Shown piece after piece: positions 1-8,785 of a DNA stretch of 64,000 nucleotides. The DNA is from Pseudonocardia sp. T1-2H (GTDB taxonomy: Bacteria; Actinomycetota; Actinomycetes; Mycobacteriales; Pseudonocardiaceae). The DNA is taken from positions 5,394,001 to 5,458,000 of the forward strand of contig NZ_JBBPCL010000001.1 in the NCBI RefSeq assembly GCF_038039215.1, given 5' to 3'. Numbering within the stretch: the first letter of the stretch is position 1; every line of letters begins with the position of its first letter. The notes under the pieces were generated by a model. The model searched no databases and was not told where the DNA came from. It worked only from the letters and a program-made list of their open reading frames with translations. The position numbers and the translations under genes were made by a program.

Positions 1-1
1 C

Positions 2-493
2 CCGGCCTACGCCGCCGTGCGCGCCCCGATCGCCGAGGGCGGCGGGTACGCCTGGTTCGCGAACCGGGGGATCGGGCGGCCGGTACCGGAGTCGCTGCGG
101 TGCACGATGGACTGGTTCCGGGACTGGCTCGACGCGGTCGCCCCGGCCGGGCGCCCGGTCGTCCTCATCGGGTTCAGCGGTGGCGCCGCGTTCGCCGGCG
201 GGCTGCTCCTCGACGAGCCCGCCCGCTTCGCCGGCGCGGCCCTCCTCGCAGGCACGCTGCCCTTCGACGGCGGGGTCCCCGCCACCCCCGGACGACTGGC
301 GGGGCGCCCGGTCTTCGTCGCGCAGGGTGACGACGACGCGGTGATCCCGCGCGAGCTGCTGGACCGCACCTGGGAGTACCTGACGGGTGAATCCGGGGCC
401 ACGACCGTCGCGCGGCGGGACCCCGTCGGCCACGAGATCGCCCGCGAGGCGGCGATCGAGCTCGGGAAATGGCTGGGCGACGTGGTGGCGTGA
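2..493 (+). CDS. Alpha/beta hydrolase (phospholipase/carboxylesterase type), 5' end outside window
   Basis: This is the C-terminal part of a serine hydrolase of the alpha/beta fold. The nucleophile elbow GFSGG is visible near position 170, followed by an acid region with GDDDAVIP and a late histidine in GHEI, which is the expected Ser-Asp-His order. The reading frame is open to the first base of the window, so the N-terminus is missing; the internal GTG at position 17 is probably not the true start. Such proteins act on esters in the cytoplasm, but the substrate cannot be read from the sequence. The gene ends without an obvious operon partner. Confidence 0.75.
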   Translation, partial: PAYAAVRAPIAEGGGYAWFANRGIGRPVPESLRCTMDWFRDWLDAVAPAGRPVVLIGFSGGAAFAGGLLLDEPARFAGAALLAGTLPFDGGVPATPGRLAGRPVFVAQGDDDAVIPRELLDRTWEYLTGESGATTVARRDPVGHEIAREAAIELGKWLGDVVA

Positions 494-702
494 CCCCCGG
501 TGCGGCGGGGCCGATCGGCACGGGAACGCCCAGACGGCGCAGCTGCGCCGTGGTTCGATCGGCGGATGTTCCAGCCGTCGTCCGGCCTGCACGGCTCCCG
601 CCCCGGGACTACGGAGAGTTCACCGAGGTGTCCTCACCCCGGCTTCCGCCGAACGGAGCAGGCCCACTAGCGTCGCCGCCACATTCCTGGAGGTGACAGT
701 CA

Positions 703-927
703 GTGGCGCTCGCGTCCATCTTGTCCAGCATGCCCGACCTGCTGCAGCGCACACTCGCCCAGCACACTCCCGATGCGCACGGCTACTGCCGTGAGTGCAG
801 GGAGTCGTCCGGCGTTGCGGCCGGTTGGCCGTGCGTCACGCGGGAGCTGGCCGAGGAAGCGGAGTACATCCACCGTGGGGGCCTGCCCGGCACCCTCGGC
901 GGGCGGCACCGCTCCGGCCGGGCCTGA
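703..927 (+). CDS. Small conserved Cys-containing hypothetical protein (74 aa)
   Basis: The start GTG is preceded by GGAGG about 8 bases upstream. The protein carries a compact motif HGYCREC followed by WPC about 16 residues later and then a charged helix, a pattern that resembles small orphan proteins common in Pseudonocardiaceae. Three cysteines suggest metal binding or a structural zinc site, but no enzyme motif is visible. It stands alone between a hydrolase and a long non-coding stretch. Function unknown. Confidence 0.5.
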   Translation: MALASILSSMPDLLQRTLAQHTPDAHGYCRECRESSGVAAGWPCVTRELAEEAEYIHRGGLPGTLGGRHRSGRA

Positions 928-1643
928 CCCCGGCCCCGCGGCGCCCCGACCGTCGAGCGTCGGGGTGTCGCGCCCGCCCGGAGGCCGAGCGGCCCGGGTG
1001 CCGGGCGTCGTCCTCCGGTCAGCAGGTGGACCGGGCCCGCCGCACTCTGTGATGACGATCACTCCCGACTCCGGGAGCATGCCGCGCCACCGTGTCCGCC
1101 ACTGCGCCGAACGGCCCGCCCCTTGAAGGGCTCGTTACGCTTTCCGGAGCAACTAATGACCGTTCATCGCGATCGCCGTCGGTCGCCGGTGCCGGATTCC
1201 GGACGAACGGCAACGTTGCCGCGGCGATGACCAGGCGGACGGCTGCTCACCTTCGGTGACACCGTTCGGCTCGCCGTAGATCACGATCGGCGCAGCCGAG
1301 ACAACCGGACGCGGTACGCGCCGAGGCAACCCCCTACGTTCGGTCGCGGGTCGATGACGGCCGCATCACGAACGGGAAACGGACCGCCCCCGGGTCCGCC
1401 GGTCCCCCCGACCGGAACCCGTTGCGACCGTCGACCCGTAGGGAACCGAAAGGTTGCAGGTAAGTGGCACGGCACCGCTCCCCACGAGGCCGCTCCGCGA
1501 TCCCCCACCCGCGTTCGCCGCATCCCCAGCCGGCGAGAAGGGTGGGGGACGCGGTCCGGTCCGCTCCCCAGGACGACCCTCCGGAAGGTCGCCGGTCATG
1601 GTGGATCGGGCGACCGGGGACTCCCTCGCCGCCTGCGCCGTGC
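928..1643. other. Long intergenic stretch, no recognisable gene
   Basis: About 700 bases without a frame that reads like a protein on either strand. Open frames here are GC-driven shadows rich in Arg, Gly and Pro. It leads into the remnant at 1644-1721. Confidence 0.5.
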
Positions 1644-1721
1644 AGCACCGGGAACCACTTCGACCACGTCCACGTGTCCTTCGAGAAGAGCGCGCCGAGC
1701 GGCACGCCCGTCACCTGCTGA
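1644..1721 (+). pseudogene. Remnant of LAS-peptidase-like (ARB-07466 type) C-terminus
   Basis: The last 25 codons of an otherwise meaningless frame read GNHFDHVHVSFEKSAPSG and then stop after PVTC. This closely matches the C-terminal end of the intact gene at 3099-3950 (ENHFDHVHISF... GSGVPDPQLC). Upstream codons in this frame do not resemble that family. I read this as the tail of a second copy whose body has been lost. No RBS or start can be assigned. Confidence 0.6.
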
Positions 1722-1776
1722 CGCTGTCTGGTCACGAACCCACCGCCGAACCGCCCGGAGGCGGTAGAAACGTCGG

Positions 1777-2856
1777 ATGGGCGTCGAGATGCGGGTCGAG
1801 AGGCAGGTCGAGCTGCACTTCGGCGGGGACACGGTCCGCACCGGGAACCACGTCAACCTCTCGGCCGTGTACGTCGAGGGCTCCTCGCTGTGGCTGGCCG
1901 GGGACGAGACCGCGACCGTCGAACGCCTCGAGCTGGACTCGCCCCACACGCCCTCCGTCGCGGACCGGGCGACGACGTTCTCCCTCGCCGAGCTCGTCGA
2001 GCTGCCCGGTGGGCCGGACGAGGAGGTCGACGTCGAGGGTCTGGCGCGCACCGCCGACCACCTCTGGGTCGTGGGCTCGCACAGCCTGGTGCGCAAGCCG
2101 ATCAAGCCCCACCACCCCCCGGAGAAGGCGTTCAGGCGCCTGGCCAAGGTGCGCCGCGAGCCCAACCGCTTCGTCATCGTGCGCCTCGCCGTGCAGGCCT
2201 ACGCGGACGGACCACCGGCGCCGGTCCGCGCCACTCCTGCCGGGGAGCACTCCGCGCTCGTCGGCGCGCGCGGTTCGGTCGGTCTCACGGACGTGCTGGC
2301 CGACGACCCGCTGATCCGCCCGTTCCTGAAGATCCCGTCCAAGGACAACGGCTTCGACGTCGAGGGGATCGCGGTGCACGGGGACGCCGTCTACCTGGGA
2401 CTGCGCGGGCCGGTGCTGCGCGGCTGGGCGATCGTGCTGGAGGTCGCGCCGCACCCCGATCCGGACGACGCCGGCCGGCTCGTCCTCGGCGAGCTGCCCG
2501 GCGGCAGCCGCTACCGCACCCACCTGCTCGACCTCGGCGGCCTCGGGGTGCGGGACCTCTGCCCGCACGGCGACGACATGCTGGTCCTGGCCGGGCCGTC
2601 GATGGCGCTCTCCGGCCCGGTCCGGCTCTACCGCTGGCGCGACGCCGCGGCCACGGACGCGTCGCGACTGGTGCGCGGGGAGGACATCAGCCTTGTCGGC
2701 GAGCTGCCGCACGGCGCCGGGGAGGACCACGCCGAGGGCATCGCCCTGCTCCCGGGTCCCGGGCCCGCGCGGCTGCTCGTCGTGCACGACAGCCCGGGCC
2801 AGGACCGCCGACCCACGCCGAGCTCGGTGATCGCGGACGTCGTCGCGCTCGGCTGA
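1777..2856 (+). CDS. DUF3616 family protein (359 aa)
   Basis: The sequence has the repeated pattern of the DUF3616 family: an opening hydrophobic strand, then NLSAVYVEGSSLWLAGDE, later DVEGLARTADHLWVVGSH, DVEGIAVHGDAVYLGLRGP and a late AEGIALL. The alternating blades suggest a beta-propeller fold. The family has no established biochemical role; no signal peptide or membrane segment is seen, so it is probably cytoplasmic. The ATG at 1777 follows a GGAGG at about 14 bases; a second in-frame ATG lies at 1789. It appears to be a single-gene unit. Confidence 0.8.
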   Translation: MGVEMRVERQVELHFGGDTVRTGNHVNLSAVYVEGSSLWLAGDETATVERLELDSPHTPSVADRATTFSLAELVELPGGPDEEVDVEGLARTADHLWVVGSHSLVRKPIKPHHPPEKAFRRLAKVRREPNRFVIVRLAVQAYADGPPAPVRATPAGEHSALVGARGSVGLTDVLADDPLIRPFLKIPSKDNGFDVEGIAVHGDAVYLGLRGPVLRGWAIVLEVAPHPDPDDAGRLVLGELPGGSRYRTHLLDLGGLGVRDLCPHGDDMLVLAGPSMALSGPVRLYRWRDAAATDASRLVRGEDISLVGELPHGAGEDHAEGIALLPGPGPARLLVVHDSPGQDRRPTPSSVIADVVALG

Positions 2857-3098
2857 CGGAGCCCGAAATGACAGCGCTGTAGTTCCGGTTGCACGCTCGT
2901 CGATCCGCGGCGACCGCTGACCGCGGCGCGCTACCCGGTCGACTCACCGAAAGTCACGGGTCCTCCGCACACCGTGACGGAATCGCTACCGTATGCACAA
3001 GCACGAGGCCCGGATCCCCGACGGACCCGGATCACGAGTGATCCACCGGCTCCCCCGAGGCCGGTGATCCGACCGGGCCCCGCGCGAGGAAGGCAGTC

Positions 3099-3950
3099 GT
3101 GTCCCGGCACCGCTCCCCCGGCGGCCGCGGCGCGCATCCCGGCCCGCAGGCGGACGTACGCCGTCTGTTCCAGGGCCGGGGCGCCGCGGCCTTGCCCGCG
3201 CGCCGGCACGTCCCGCCCTCCCCCGGCATCTCCCTCGGCCCCGCCGGGCGGAGCCGCTCGGTCGCGGACCGGGCCGGCCTGCGCCGGGCCATCGGGGGTG
3301 CCGCGCTCACCGGCGGGGTCCTCACCGTCGTCCCGAGCGCGGACCTGCTGGTCGCGGCCCCGGCGACGATCGTGACCGACGCCGCCGCCGTCGGGCCGGC
3401 CTCCGAGGACGTCGCCTCCGTGGAGGAGCCCGCCGGGCAGCGCGCCGGCGTCCTGCCGGTCACGTTCCTGCGGGACGCGGGCGACCGCGCGGACGCGGAC
3501 GGGCTGCTCAAGGCCGTCGGGCTGGCGGACGTCGCGCGGCGGGCCGAGGAGGAACGCGCGGCCCGGGCGAACTGCGCCGCCGACCTGTCCGCCCTCACGG
3601 GCGTCCGCACCTGGGTGCGCGACGCCGCCCGGTTCCTGTCCTGCCTCTACGACGAGCCGGACCTGATCGGCATCGCGGGACGCGGCCGCGTCTCGGACCA
3701 TCCGCGCGGCCTCGCGATCGACCTGATGACGACCGGCGCCGAGGGCGACCGGATCGCCGCCTGCGCGTTGCGGAACCAGGAGGCGCTCGGCATCTCCTAC
3801 GTGATCTGGAAGCAGCGGGTCAACTACGGCGACGGGTGGGAACGCATGGAGGACCGCGGCGACGCCACCGAGAACCACTTCGACCACGTGCACATCTCGT
3901 TCCAGCCGGGCGCGGGGAGCGGCGTGCCCGACCCGCAGCTCTGCACCTAA
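3099..3950 (+). CDS. Secreted/membrane-anchored LAS-type peptidase-like protein (ARB-07466 C-terminal domain)
   Basis: The first 60 residues are basic and low-complexity, followed by a hydrophobic segment at about residues 65-95 that could be an uncleaved signal or anchor. The C-terminal 110 residues contain SDHPRGLAIDLM, which fits the SxHxxGxAxD zinc motif of LAS (VanY/M15-like) peptidases, and ENHFDHVHISF, which supplies the HxH element. Together these give the H-D-H zinc set, so peptidoglycan cleavage outside the membrane is plausible; binding without catalysis is also possible. GTG at 3099 was chosen because GAGGAAGG lies just upstream. It ends overlapping by 4 bases with the convergent gene at 3947. 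Confidence 0.75.
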   Translation: MSRHRSPGGRGAHPGPQADVRRLFQGRGAAALPARRHVPPSPGISLGPAGRSRSVADRAGLRRAIGGAALTGGVLTVVPSADLLVAAPATIVTDAAAVGPASEDVASVEEPAGQRAGVLPVTFLRDAGDRADADGLLKAVGLADVARRAEEERAARANCAADLSALTGVRTWVRDAARFLSCLYDEPDLIGIAGRGRVSDHPRGLAIDLMTTGAEGDRIAACALRNQEALGISYVIWKQRVNYGDGWERMEDRGDATENHFDHVHISFQPGAGSGVPDPQLCT

Positions 3951-4387
3951 GTGTCCTGCGGCGTGGCATCGTGGTGCGGCTCGCCGTGGGTCCGCCGGCG
4001 CTGCTTCATCTCCGCCTCGAACACGTGCCGGCGCCCGCCCATCGTGTCCTTGCGGACGCCGCGTTCGAGGGCGCGCAGGACGTCGTAGTAGCCGTCGTCG
4101 AACTCCTCGACGATCTGGAAGCTCCAACGGCCGGGGATCACGTTGCGGCCCACCAGCTCCCTCTCGATCCGCTCCGCCCAGCCGTCGTGCCCGGTCTTGC
4201 GCAGGCCGTCGACGACGTCGTCGAGCATGGCGTCCGCACCACCGATGAGCTGGTGGAACTCGTACAGCGCGCCGCGCGCCCGCTCGATGCGTTCGAGCAT
4301 CTCGGAGAACGCTCCGACGGCGGCGACGAGCTCGTCGGGGACACCTTCGGGGCGGGCATGAGCGGTGTCGAGATCACGTGAGGCCAC
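3947..4387 (-). CDS. Conserved actinobacterial hypothetical protein (146 aa)
   Basis: An alpha-helical, acidic protein with the blocks RARGALYEFHQLIGGAD, ELVGRNVIPGRWSFQIVEE and GGRRHVFEAEMKQRRR, which read like a well-conserved family in actinobacteria. No catalytic motif, signal peptide or membrane segment is present. Start choice is uncertain: the GTG at 4387 begins just before the conserved part; a GTG at 4444 would add 19 residues of low similarity. The stop overlaps the convergent neighbour by 4 bases. Function unknown. Confidence 0.65.
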   Translation of the reverse strand: MASRDLDTAHARPEGVPDELVAAVGAFSEMLERIERARGALYEFHQLIGGADAMLDDVVDGLRKTGHDGWAERIERELVGRNVIPGRWSFQIVEEFDDGYYDVLRALERGVRKDTMGGRRHVFEAEMKQRRRTHGEPHHDATPQDT

Positions 4388-4465
4388 GGGCGGGTCGTAC
4401 CCGGAGTTCGCCTCCGGTGAACGTTCGCGGTTGTGGGCGAACACGGCCCTGCCCGCGGCGCCGGA

Positions 4466-4618
4466 TCCCTACTGGCCGCGTACCGGTGGGAGTGCGCGGA
4501 GATCACCGCACGACACAGCGGCCGGAGCGTCGACGAGGTGCTCGCCGACACGGAGGCCGAGCGCTGGTTCACCGCCGAGGAGGCGGTGGACGCAGGGCTC
4601 GTCGACCGGGTGGGGTGA
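4466..4618 (+). pseudogene. ClpP C-terminal remnant
   Basis: The frame ends with CAEITARHSGRSVDEVLADT and ERWFTAEEAVDAGLVDRVG. This is the C-terminal helix-strand of ClpP protease, including the family hallmark D-x(4-6)-WFTAEEA-x-x-x-GLVD. The catalytic Ser and His and the whole N-terminal two thirds are absent, and the upstream sequence belongs to a divergent gene. It is therefore a relic of a lost clpP copy and not a functional protease. A short in-frame GTG at 4433 could give a 61-residue product, but I see no reason to think it is made. Confidence 0.7.
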
Positions 4619-4706
4619 ACCCGCCTTCCGGATCCCCGGCGGACGCGGATCCGGAAGACGGCCCTCGTCCCGTTTGCCCGGACCGCGCCGAGGGCACCAA
4701 TGAGGC

Positions 4707-6056
4707 ATGCCCGACTCCCTGCGGCGGGTGCCGCTGCAGCTCCTGTTCGCGATCGTGATCGCACTACCCGGCGCCTATCTCGGCGCGGCGTCGTATCTCG
4801 GTCTGCCGCACCCGGAGCTCACGCCACCGCTGGCGGCGGCCGTCTACGGCCTCGCGATCATCGGGGCGGCGTTCGTCCTGTCCTGGGCGGCCGAGGCGGC
4901 GCAGGTGGACATCAGTGCCGGGCTCGCCCTCGCCGTGCTGGCGCTGCTCGCGGTGCTGCCCGAGTACGCCGTCGACTTCGTGTTCGGCTTCCGCGCGGGG
5001 CAGGTCTTCGAGGAGTACGGGTCCTGCGTCCCGGACGCCGCCGGCACCAACCCCTGCTCGCTGGCCCTGGCCAACATGACCGGGGCCAACCGGGTGCTCG
5101 TCGGCGTCGGCTGGCCGCTGGTGGTGCTCGTCGCGACGCTCGCGGTCCGGCATGCGAAACGCAACGGCGGCCAGGACAGCGTCTCGACGCACACCGGCGC
5201 CGTCACCATGCCGCGCGCGATGTCCGCCGAGGTCGTCTTCCTCGGCATCGCCACGATCTACTCGCTGACGCTGCCGCTGCGGTGGTCGCTCACGCTCGTC
5301 GACGCCGCCGTGCTCGTGGCGATCTTCGCGGCCTACGCGTGGCGCCTGGCCAAGGCGCCCGCCGAGGAACCGGACCTGCAGGGGGCGTCGGCCTGGATCG
5401 CGGAGCGGCCGAAACGCCGCAGGCGCTGGCTGGTCGGCGGGCTGTTCCTGCTCGCGGCATTCGTCATCCTCACCACCGCCGAGCACTTCGCGGAAGGGCT
5501 GGTCGCGACCGGGGCGGAGCTAGGCGTCGACCCGTTCGTGCTGGTCCAGTGGGTCGCGCCGCTCGCGAGCGAGTCCCCGGAGCTGATCGTCGCCTGCCTC
5601 TACGCGTGGCGGCTCAAAGCCGGGGACTCGCTCGGCACGCTGCTGTCCAGCAAGGTCAACCAATGGACGCTGCTGGTCGGGACGCTGCCGATCGTCTTCG
5701 CGGTCTCCTCGACGTCACTGCACGGGCTCCCGTTGGACACGCATCAGCGTCTCGAGCTGCTGCTGACGGCGTCGCAGTCCCTGTTCGCGGTGAGCCTGCT
5801 GGTCACGCTCGGGCTGAGCCTGCGCGGCGCGGTGGCACTGCTGGTGCTGTTCCTGGTGCAGTTCGCCACGTCCATCATGCTGCCCGCCGAGACGGACCGG
5901 ATCGTCGTCGTGGCGATGTCCGGGGTGTACCTCGTGCTGGCGGTGGCGCAGTTCGTCCAGCACCGGGCGCTGCTGGTTCGGACGACGAAGGACGGGCTCG
6001 CGACCCCGTTCGACGAGCTGGAGAAGGCGGACGAGGAGGCGGCCGCCCGCCGCTGA
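4707..6056 (+). CDS. Sodium/calcium exchanger (CaCA) family membrane protein
   Basis: This integral membrane protein of 449 residues has about 10-11 hydrophobic segments. Two inverted alpha repeats are visible: the first contains ALLAVLPEYAVDFVF with NMTGANRVLVGVG, and the second VAPLASESPELIVACLY with SSKVNQWTLLVG. The paired acidic residues in LPE and SPE are the expected cation-binding positions. A charged cytoplasmic linker with basic residues separates the halves at about residue 230. The family exports Ca2+ or other cations in exchange for Na+ or H+; the ion is not determined here. It lies 53 bases upstream of the PFK gene on the same strand and could be cotranscribed with it. Confidence 0.85.
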   Translation: MPDSLRRVPLQLLFAIVIALPGAYLGAASYLGLPHPELTPPLAAAVYGLAIIGAAFVLSWAAEAAQVDISAGLALAVLALLAVLPEYAVDFVFGFRAGQVFEEYGSCVPDAAGTNPCSLALANMTGANRVLVGVGWPLVVLVATLAVRHAKRNGGQDSVSTHTGAVTMPRAMSAEVVFLGIATIYSLTLPLRWSLTLVDAAVLVAIFAAYAWRLAKAPAEEPDLQGASAWIAERPKRRRRWLVGGLFLLAAFVILTTAEHFAEGLVATGAELGVDPFVLVQWVAPLASESPELIVACLYAWRLKAGDSLGTLLSSKVNQWTLLVGTLPIVFAVSSTSLHGLPLDTHQRLELLLTASQSLFAVSLLVTLGLSLRGAVALLVLFLVQFATSIMLPAETDRIVVVAMSGVYLVLAVAQFVQHRALLVRTTKDGLATPFDELEKADEEAAARR

Positions 6057-6109
6057 TGTGACGGGACTAACATCGAGCTTCTTCTGCATCGATGGAGAGG
6101 ACCTGCTGC

Positions 6110-7135
6110 ATGCGCGTCGGAGTGTTGACCGGAGGCGGCGACTGTCCCGGTCTCAACGCCGTCATCCGGGCGATCGTCCGCAAGGGCGTCCCCGGGTACG
6201 GCTACGAGTTCGTCGGGTTCCGGGACGGATGGCGGGGTGTGCTCGAAGGCGACACCAAGCCGCTCGACGTCTCGGCCGTACGCGGGCTGCTGCCCCGCGG
6301 AGGCACGATCCTCGGTTCCTCACGGACCAACCCGTTCGCCCTCGACGACGGCCTCGCCCGGATACGCGGGACGCTCGCCGATCTCGGGGTGGACGCCCTG
6401 ATCGCGATCGGCGGCGAGGACACGCTCGGCGTCGCGGCCACGCTGCACGAGAACGGGGTGCAGGTCGTCGGGGTGCCGAAGACGATCGACAACGACCTCT
6501 CCGGCACGGACTACACCTTCGGCTTCGACACCGCCGTGAACATCGCGACCGAGGCCATCGACCGGCTGCACACCACGGCGGAGTCGCACCACCGGGCGTT
6601 GATCGTCGAGGTCATGGGGCGGCACGCGGGGTGGATCGCGTTGCACGCGGGGATGGCCGGCGGCGCCAACGCGATCCTCATCCCGGAGGTGCGGTTCGAC
6701 ATCGACCAGGTCTGCGAGTGGGTCGAGAGCCGGTTCCGGCTGGACTACGCGCCGATCATCGTCGTCTCCGAGGGCGCGATGCCCGAGGAGGGGGACGAGG
6801 TGCTGATGTCCGGGGAGACGGACGCGTTCGGCCACGCCCGGCTCGGCGGGATCGGGGACTGGCTCGGCAAGGAGATCGAGCGGCGCACCGGCAAGGAGGC
6901 GCGGACGACCGTGCTCGGGCACGTGCAGCGCGGCGGCACGCCGACCGCCCGGGACCGCTGGCTCGCGACACGCTTCGGGCTGCACGCGATCGACGCCGTC
7001 GCGGCCGGGAACTGGGGCGTGATGACCGCGCTTCGGGGCACGGACATCGTCACGGTGCCGCTCGCCGAGGCGACGAAGGAGCTCAAGCTGGTGGACCCCG
7101 CCCTGTACGCGGAGGCCGCGATCTTCTTCGGCTGA
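6110..7135 (+). CDS. pfkA: 6-phosphofructokinase, predicted pyrophosphate-dependent type
   Basis: The enzyme phosphorylates fructose 6-phosphate to the 1,6-bisphosphate in glycolysis. The N-terminus MRVGVLTGGGDCPGLN is the phosphoryl-donor loop, PKTIDNDL with downstream DTA is the catalytic block near residue 123, and VMGRHAGWIA binds fructose 6-phosphate. At the position that is Gly104 in E. coli PFK the motif here is GGEDT (Asp), and the second discriminating position is Lys (PKTIDND). Asp104 with Lys124 is the signature of PPi-dependent PFK, as in Amycolatopsis methanolica, and would make the reaction reversible. The ATG at 6110 is preferred over 6092 because it starts exactly at the family N-terminus and follows GGAGAGG. 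Length (341 aa) is normal. Confidence 0.9.
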   Translation: MRVGVLTGGGDCPGLNAVIRAIVRKGVPGYGYEFVGFRDGWRGVLEGDTKPLDVSAVRGLLPRGGTILGSSRTNPFALDDGLARIRGTLADLGVDALIAIGGEDTLGVAATLHENGVQVVGVPKTIDNDLSGTDYTFGFDTAVNIATEAIDRLHTTAESHHRALIVEVMGRHAGWIALHAGMAGGANAILIPEVRFDIDQVCEWVESRFRLDYAPIIVVSEGAMPEEGDEVLMSGETDAFGHARLGGIGDWLGKEIERRTGKEARTTVLGHVQRGGTPTARDRWLATRFGLHAIDAVAAGNWGVMTALRGTDIVTVPLAEATKELKLVDPALYAEAAIFFG

Positions 7136-7248
7136 GCGGCGCCCTAGATCGCGTTCATCCGGACGAAACCGTTCGGAAACGGGTGTGCCGCGGGTCTGAC
7201 CTAGAACTGAGGGCGTCCGCCGTTCCTCGTCGTTCCGGAGGTCCGCCC

Positions 7249-7662
7249 GTGCCGGAGAAGCCCCGCACCGCGCCCGCGAACGTCGCGTGCCCGGCCGAGT
7301 GCCGCCGTGACCACGCCCGCGCCGCGCACCACGACCGGTTGCTCCGGATCGAGACGGATCCGGACGCGATCGTCGACCTGTTCGAGGTCGCGGTGACCTG
7401 GGCGGAGCTCGAGTACCCGGTCGACGAGATGATCGCGCCGGCGAGCTGGCCCGCCTTCGCGGAGAAGCACCGCTGGCAGGACCCGGACCGGGCCCTGCGG
7501 GTCCTGGCACTCGCGTCGGACATCGCCCTGCGGGGCAGCAGGACACCCGCGTCGGCGCGGAACACGACGCTGAGCATGGCCTCGGGCGACGGGATCTGCC
7601 CCACCCTCGTCGGCACGCCGTCGCCGCCGGGCACCCCGCGTCTGCGTCTCGCCCGCCCCTGA
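7249..7662 (+). CDS. Hypothetical protein (137 aa)
   Basis: A GTG start preceded by CCGGAGGT seven bases away supports translation. The first 100 residues are acidic and helical with VDLFEVAVTWAELEYPVDEM and a Trp-rich SWPAFAEKHRWQDPDRALRV segment. The last 35 residues become Pro/Thr/Arg-rich and may be poorly ordered. I recognise no family. It follows the PFK gene after 113 bases and is followed by a tandem repeat block. Confidence 0.5.
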   Translation: MPEKPRTAPANVACPAECRRDHARAAHHDRLLRIETDPDAIVDLFEVAVTWAELEYPVDEMIAPASWPAFAEKHRWQDPDRALRVLALASDIALRGSRTPASARNTTLSMASGDGICPTLVGTPSPPGTPRLRLARP

Positions 7663-7676
7663 CGGAGACCTTCCTC

Positions 7677-7754
7677 CCGCGAGTCGCGGTTTGAGACCCC
7701 GCGAGTCGGGGTCCCAGGCCCCACGAGTCGGGGTTTCAGGCCCCACACGTCGGG
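7677..7754. repeat. 22-bp tandem repeat, about four copies
   Basis: The core GCGAGTCGGGGT (with variants CACGAGTCGGGGT and CACACGTCGGG) recurs with an exact 22-base period, the GAGTC-equivalent falling at 7681, 7703, 7725 and 7747. Spacers alternate between TTGAGACCCC, CCCAGGCCCC and TTCAGGCCCC. The block lies between the convergent genes at 7662 and 7817. It resembles the short intergenic repeats found elsewhere in this window and may serve as a terminator-like or REP-type element. Confidence 0.75.
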
Positions 7755-7816
7755 CCGAGCGCCGGGAGCCGCGCGGCGACGTGGTCGTTCAGACGGTGAT
7801 CACGATGCAGCGGGGG

Positions 7817-8785
7817 TCAGGCGCGGGGGAGGCCGGTGACGCGGAAGTCGTGCAGGCTCAGGACCTCCACGTGATCGTCCGGGCGGGAGAGGGCGAGGGT
7901 GCCCGTGTCGTCCAGGGTCCCGACGACCGCCGCCGCCAGGTCCCGCTCGGCGAACGCGGCGAGGCACTCCGGCTCCCGGCCCGCGGGCACGCAGAGCAGG
8001 AAGCCGAAGCTCGGGAAGCAGTTGAACCAGCGCGTCAGGGGCACACCCGGCGGGGCCGGCACCGCGTCGACGTCGAGGGTCACGCCGAGCCGTCCGGGTT
8101 CCAGGAGCATCGCCAGCGATCCGACGAGCCCGGCCATGCTGATGTCCTTCGCCGCCACCACGACGCCGGAGTCCGCCAACGCACCGAGCAGCCGGACGTC
8201 GCCCGCGCTGCGCCGGCCGCGCGATTCGAACGCCGGGAAGAACGGGAAGTCCGCGCGCATCCGGCCGTCCAGCGCGGCGGCCACCACGAGCGACTGGCCG
8301 GGCGCGGCGCGGGTCACCGACAACGGCGCCGCCGAGGCCCCGACGGCGAACGCGGAGATCGCGGGGTCCCCGTCGTGGATCGTCAGGTGCCCACCGATGA
8401 TCGGCACGTCGTAGAGCTCGGCGGCCTCCCGCATCCCGGCGAGTGCCTTGCGGGCCACGGGTTCCGACGCGACGACGGTGTCCACGATGCCCAGCGGCAC
8501 CCCACCCATCGCGGCCACGTCGTTGACGTTCGTGAGCACCGCGGCGAACCCGGCACCGTGCGGGTCCGCGGCGACGAACGGGGGGAACAGCGCCTCCCCG
8601 CACGCGATGACCGGGCCGCCGTGCGCGGTGACCACCGCGCCGTCGTCGCCGGGACCGCCCATCCAGTCCGTCCCGCCGAGGACCTCGCCGACGAGGGCGA
8701 TCTCGGCCTTCGCGGTCAGTCCCGGATTCGCCAGGCAGGCGGCGGCGATGGCGGACAGGGAGTCGGGCCCGGACGGCTCAGGCAC
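7817..8785 (-). CDS. AIR synthase-related protein (MSMEG_0567 C-terminal / sll0787 family)
   Basis: A 322-residue protein with the PurM/AIR-synthase fold: GDDGAVV near residue 45, LTNVNDVAAMGGVPLG near 85 and GGHLTIHD near 130, then a long C-terminal ATP-grasp-free half with KDISMAGLVG and FPSFGFLLCV. These fit the AIR-synthase-related families that travel with MSMEG_0565 glycosyltransferase, MSMEG_0567 acetyltransferase and MSMEG_0568 radical SAM proteins in Nit1C-type clusters. In many genomes this domain is fused to the GNAT domain; here the GNAT part is a separate gene 12 kb away (20553). The start overlaps the stop of the upstream XRE-cupin gene by 8 bases, so the two are translationally coupled. 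Confidence 0.8.
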   Translation of the reverse strand: MPEPSGPDSLSAIAAACLANPGLTAKAEIALVGEVLGGTDWMGGPGDDGAVVTAHGGPVIACGEALFPPFVAADPHGAGFAAVLTNVNDVAAMGGVPLGIVDTVVASEPVARKALAGMREAAELYDVPIIGGHLTIHDGDPAISAFAVGASAAPLSVTRAAPGQSLVVAAALDGRMRADFPFFPAFESRGRRSAGDVRLLGALADSGVVVAAKDISMAGLVGSLAMLLEPGRLGVTLDVDAVPAPPGVPLTRWFNCFPSFGFLLCVPAGREPECLAAFAERDLAAAVVGTLDDTGTLALSRPDDHVEVLSLHDFRVTGLPRA

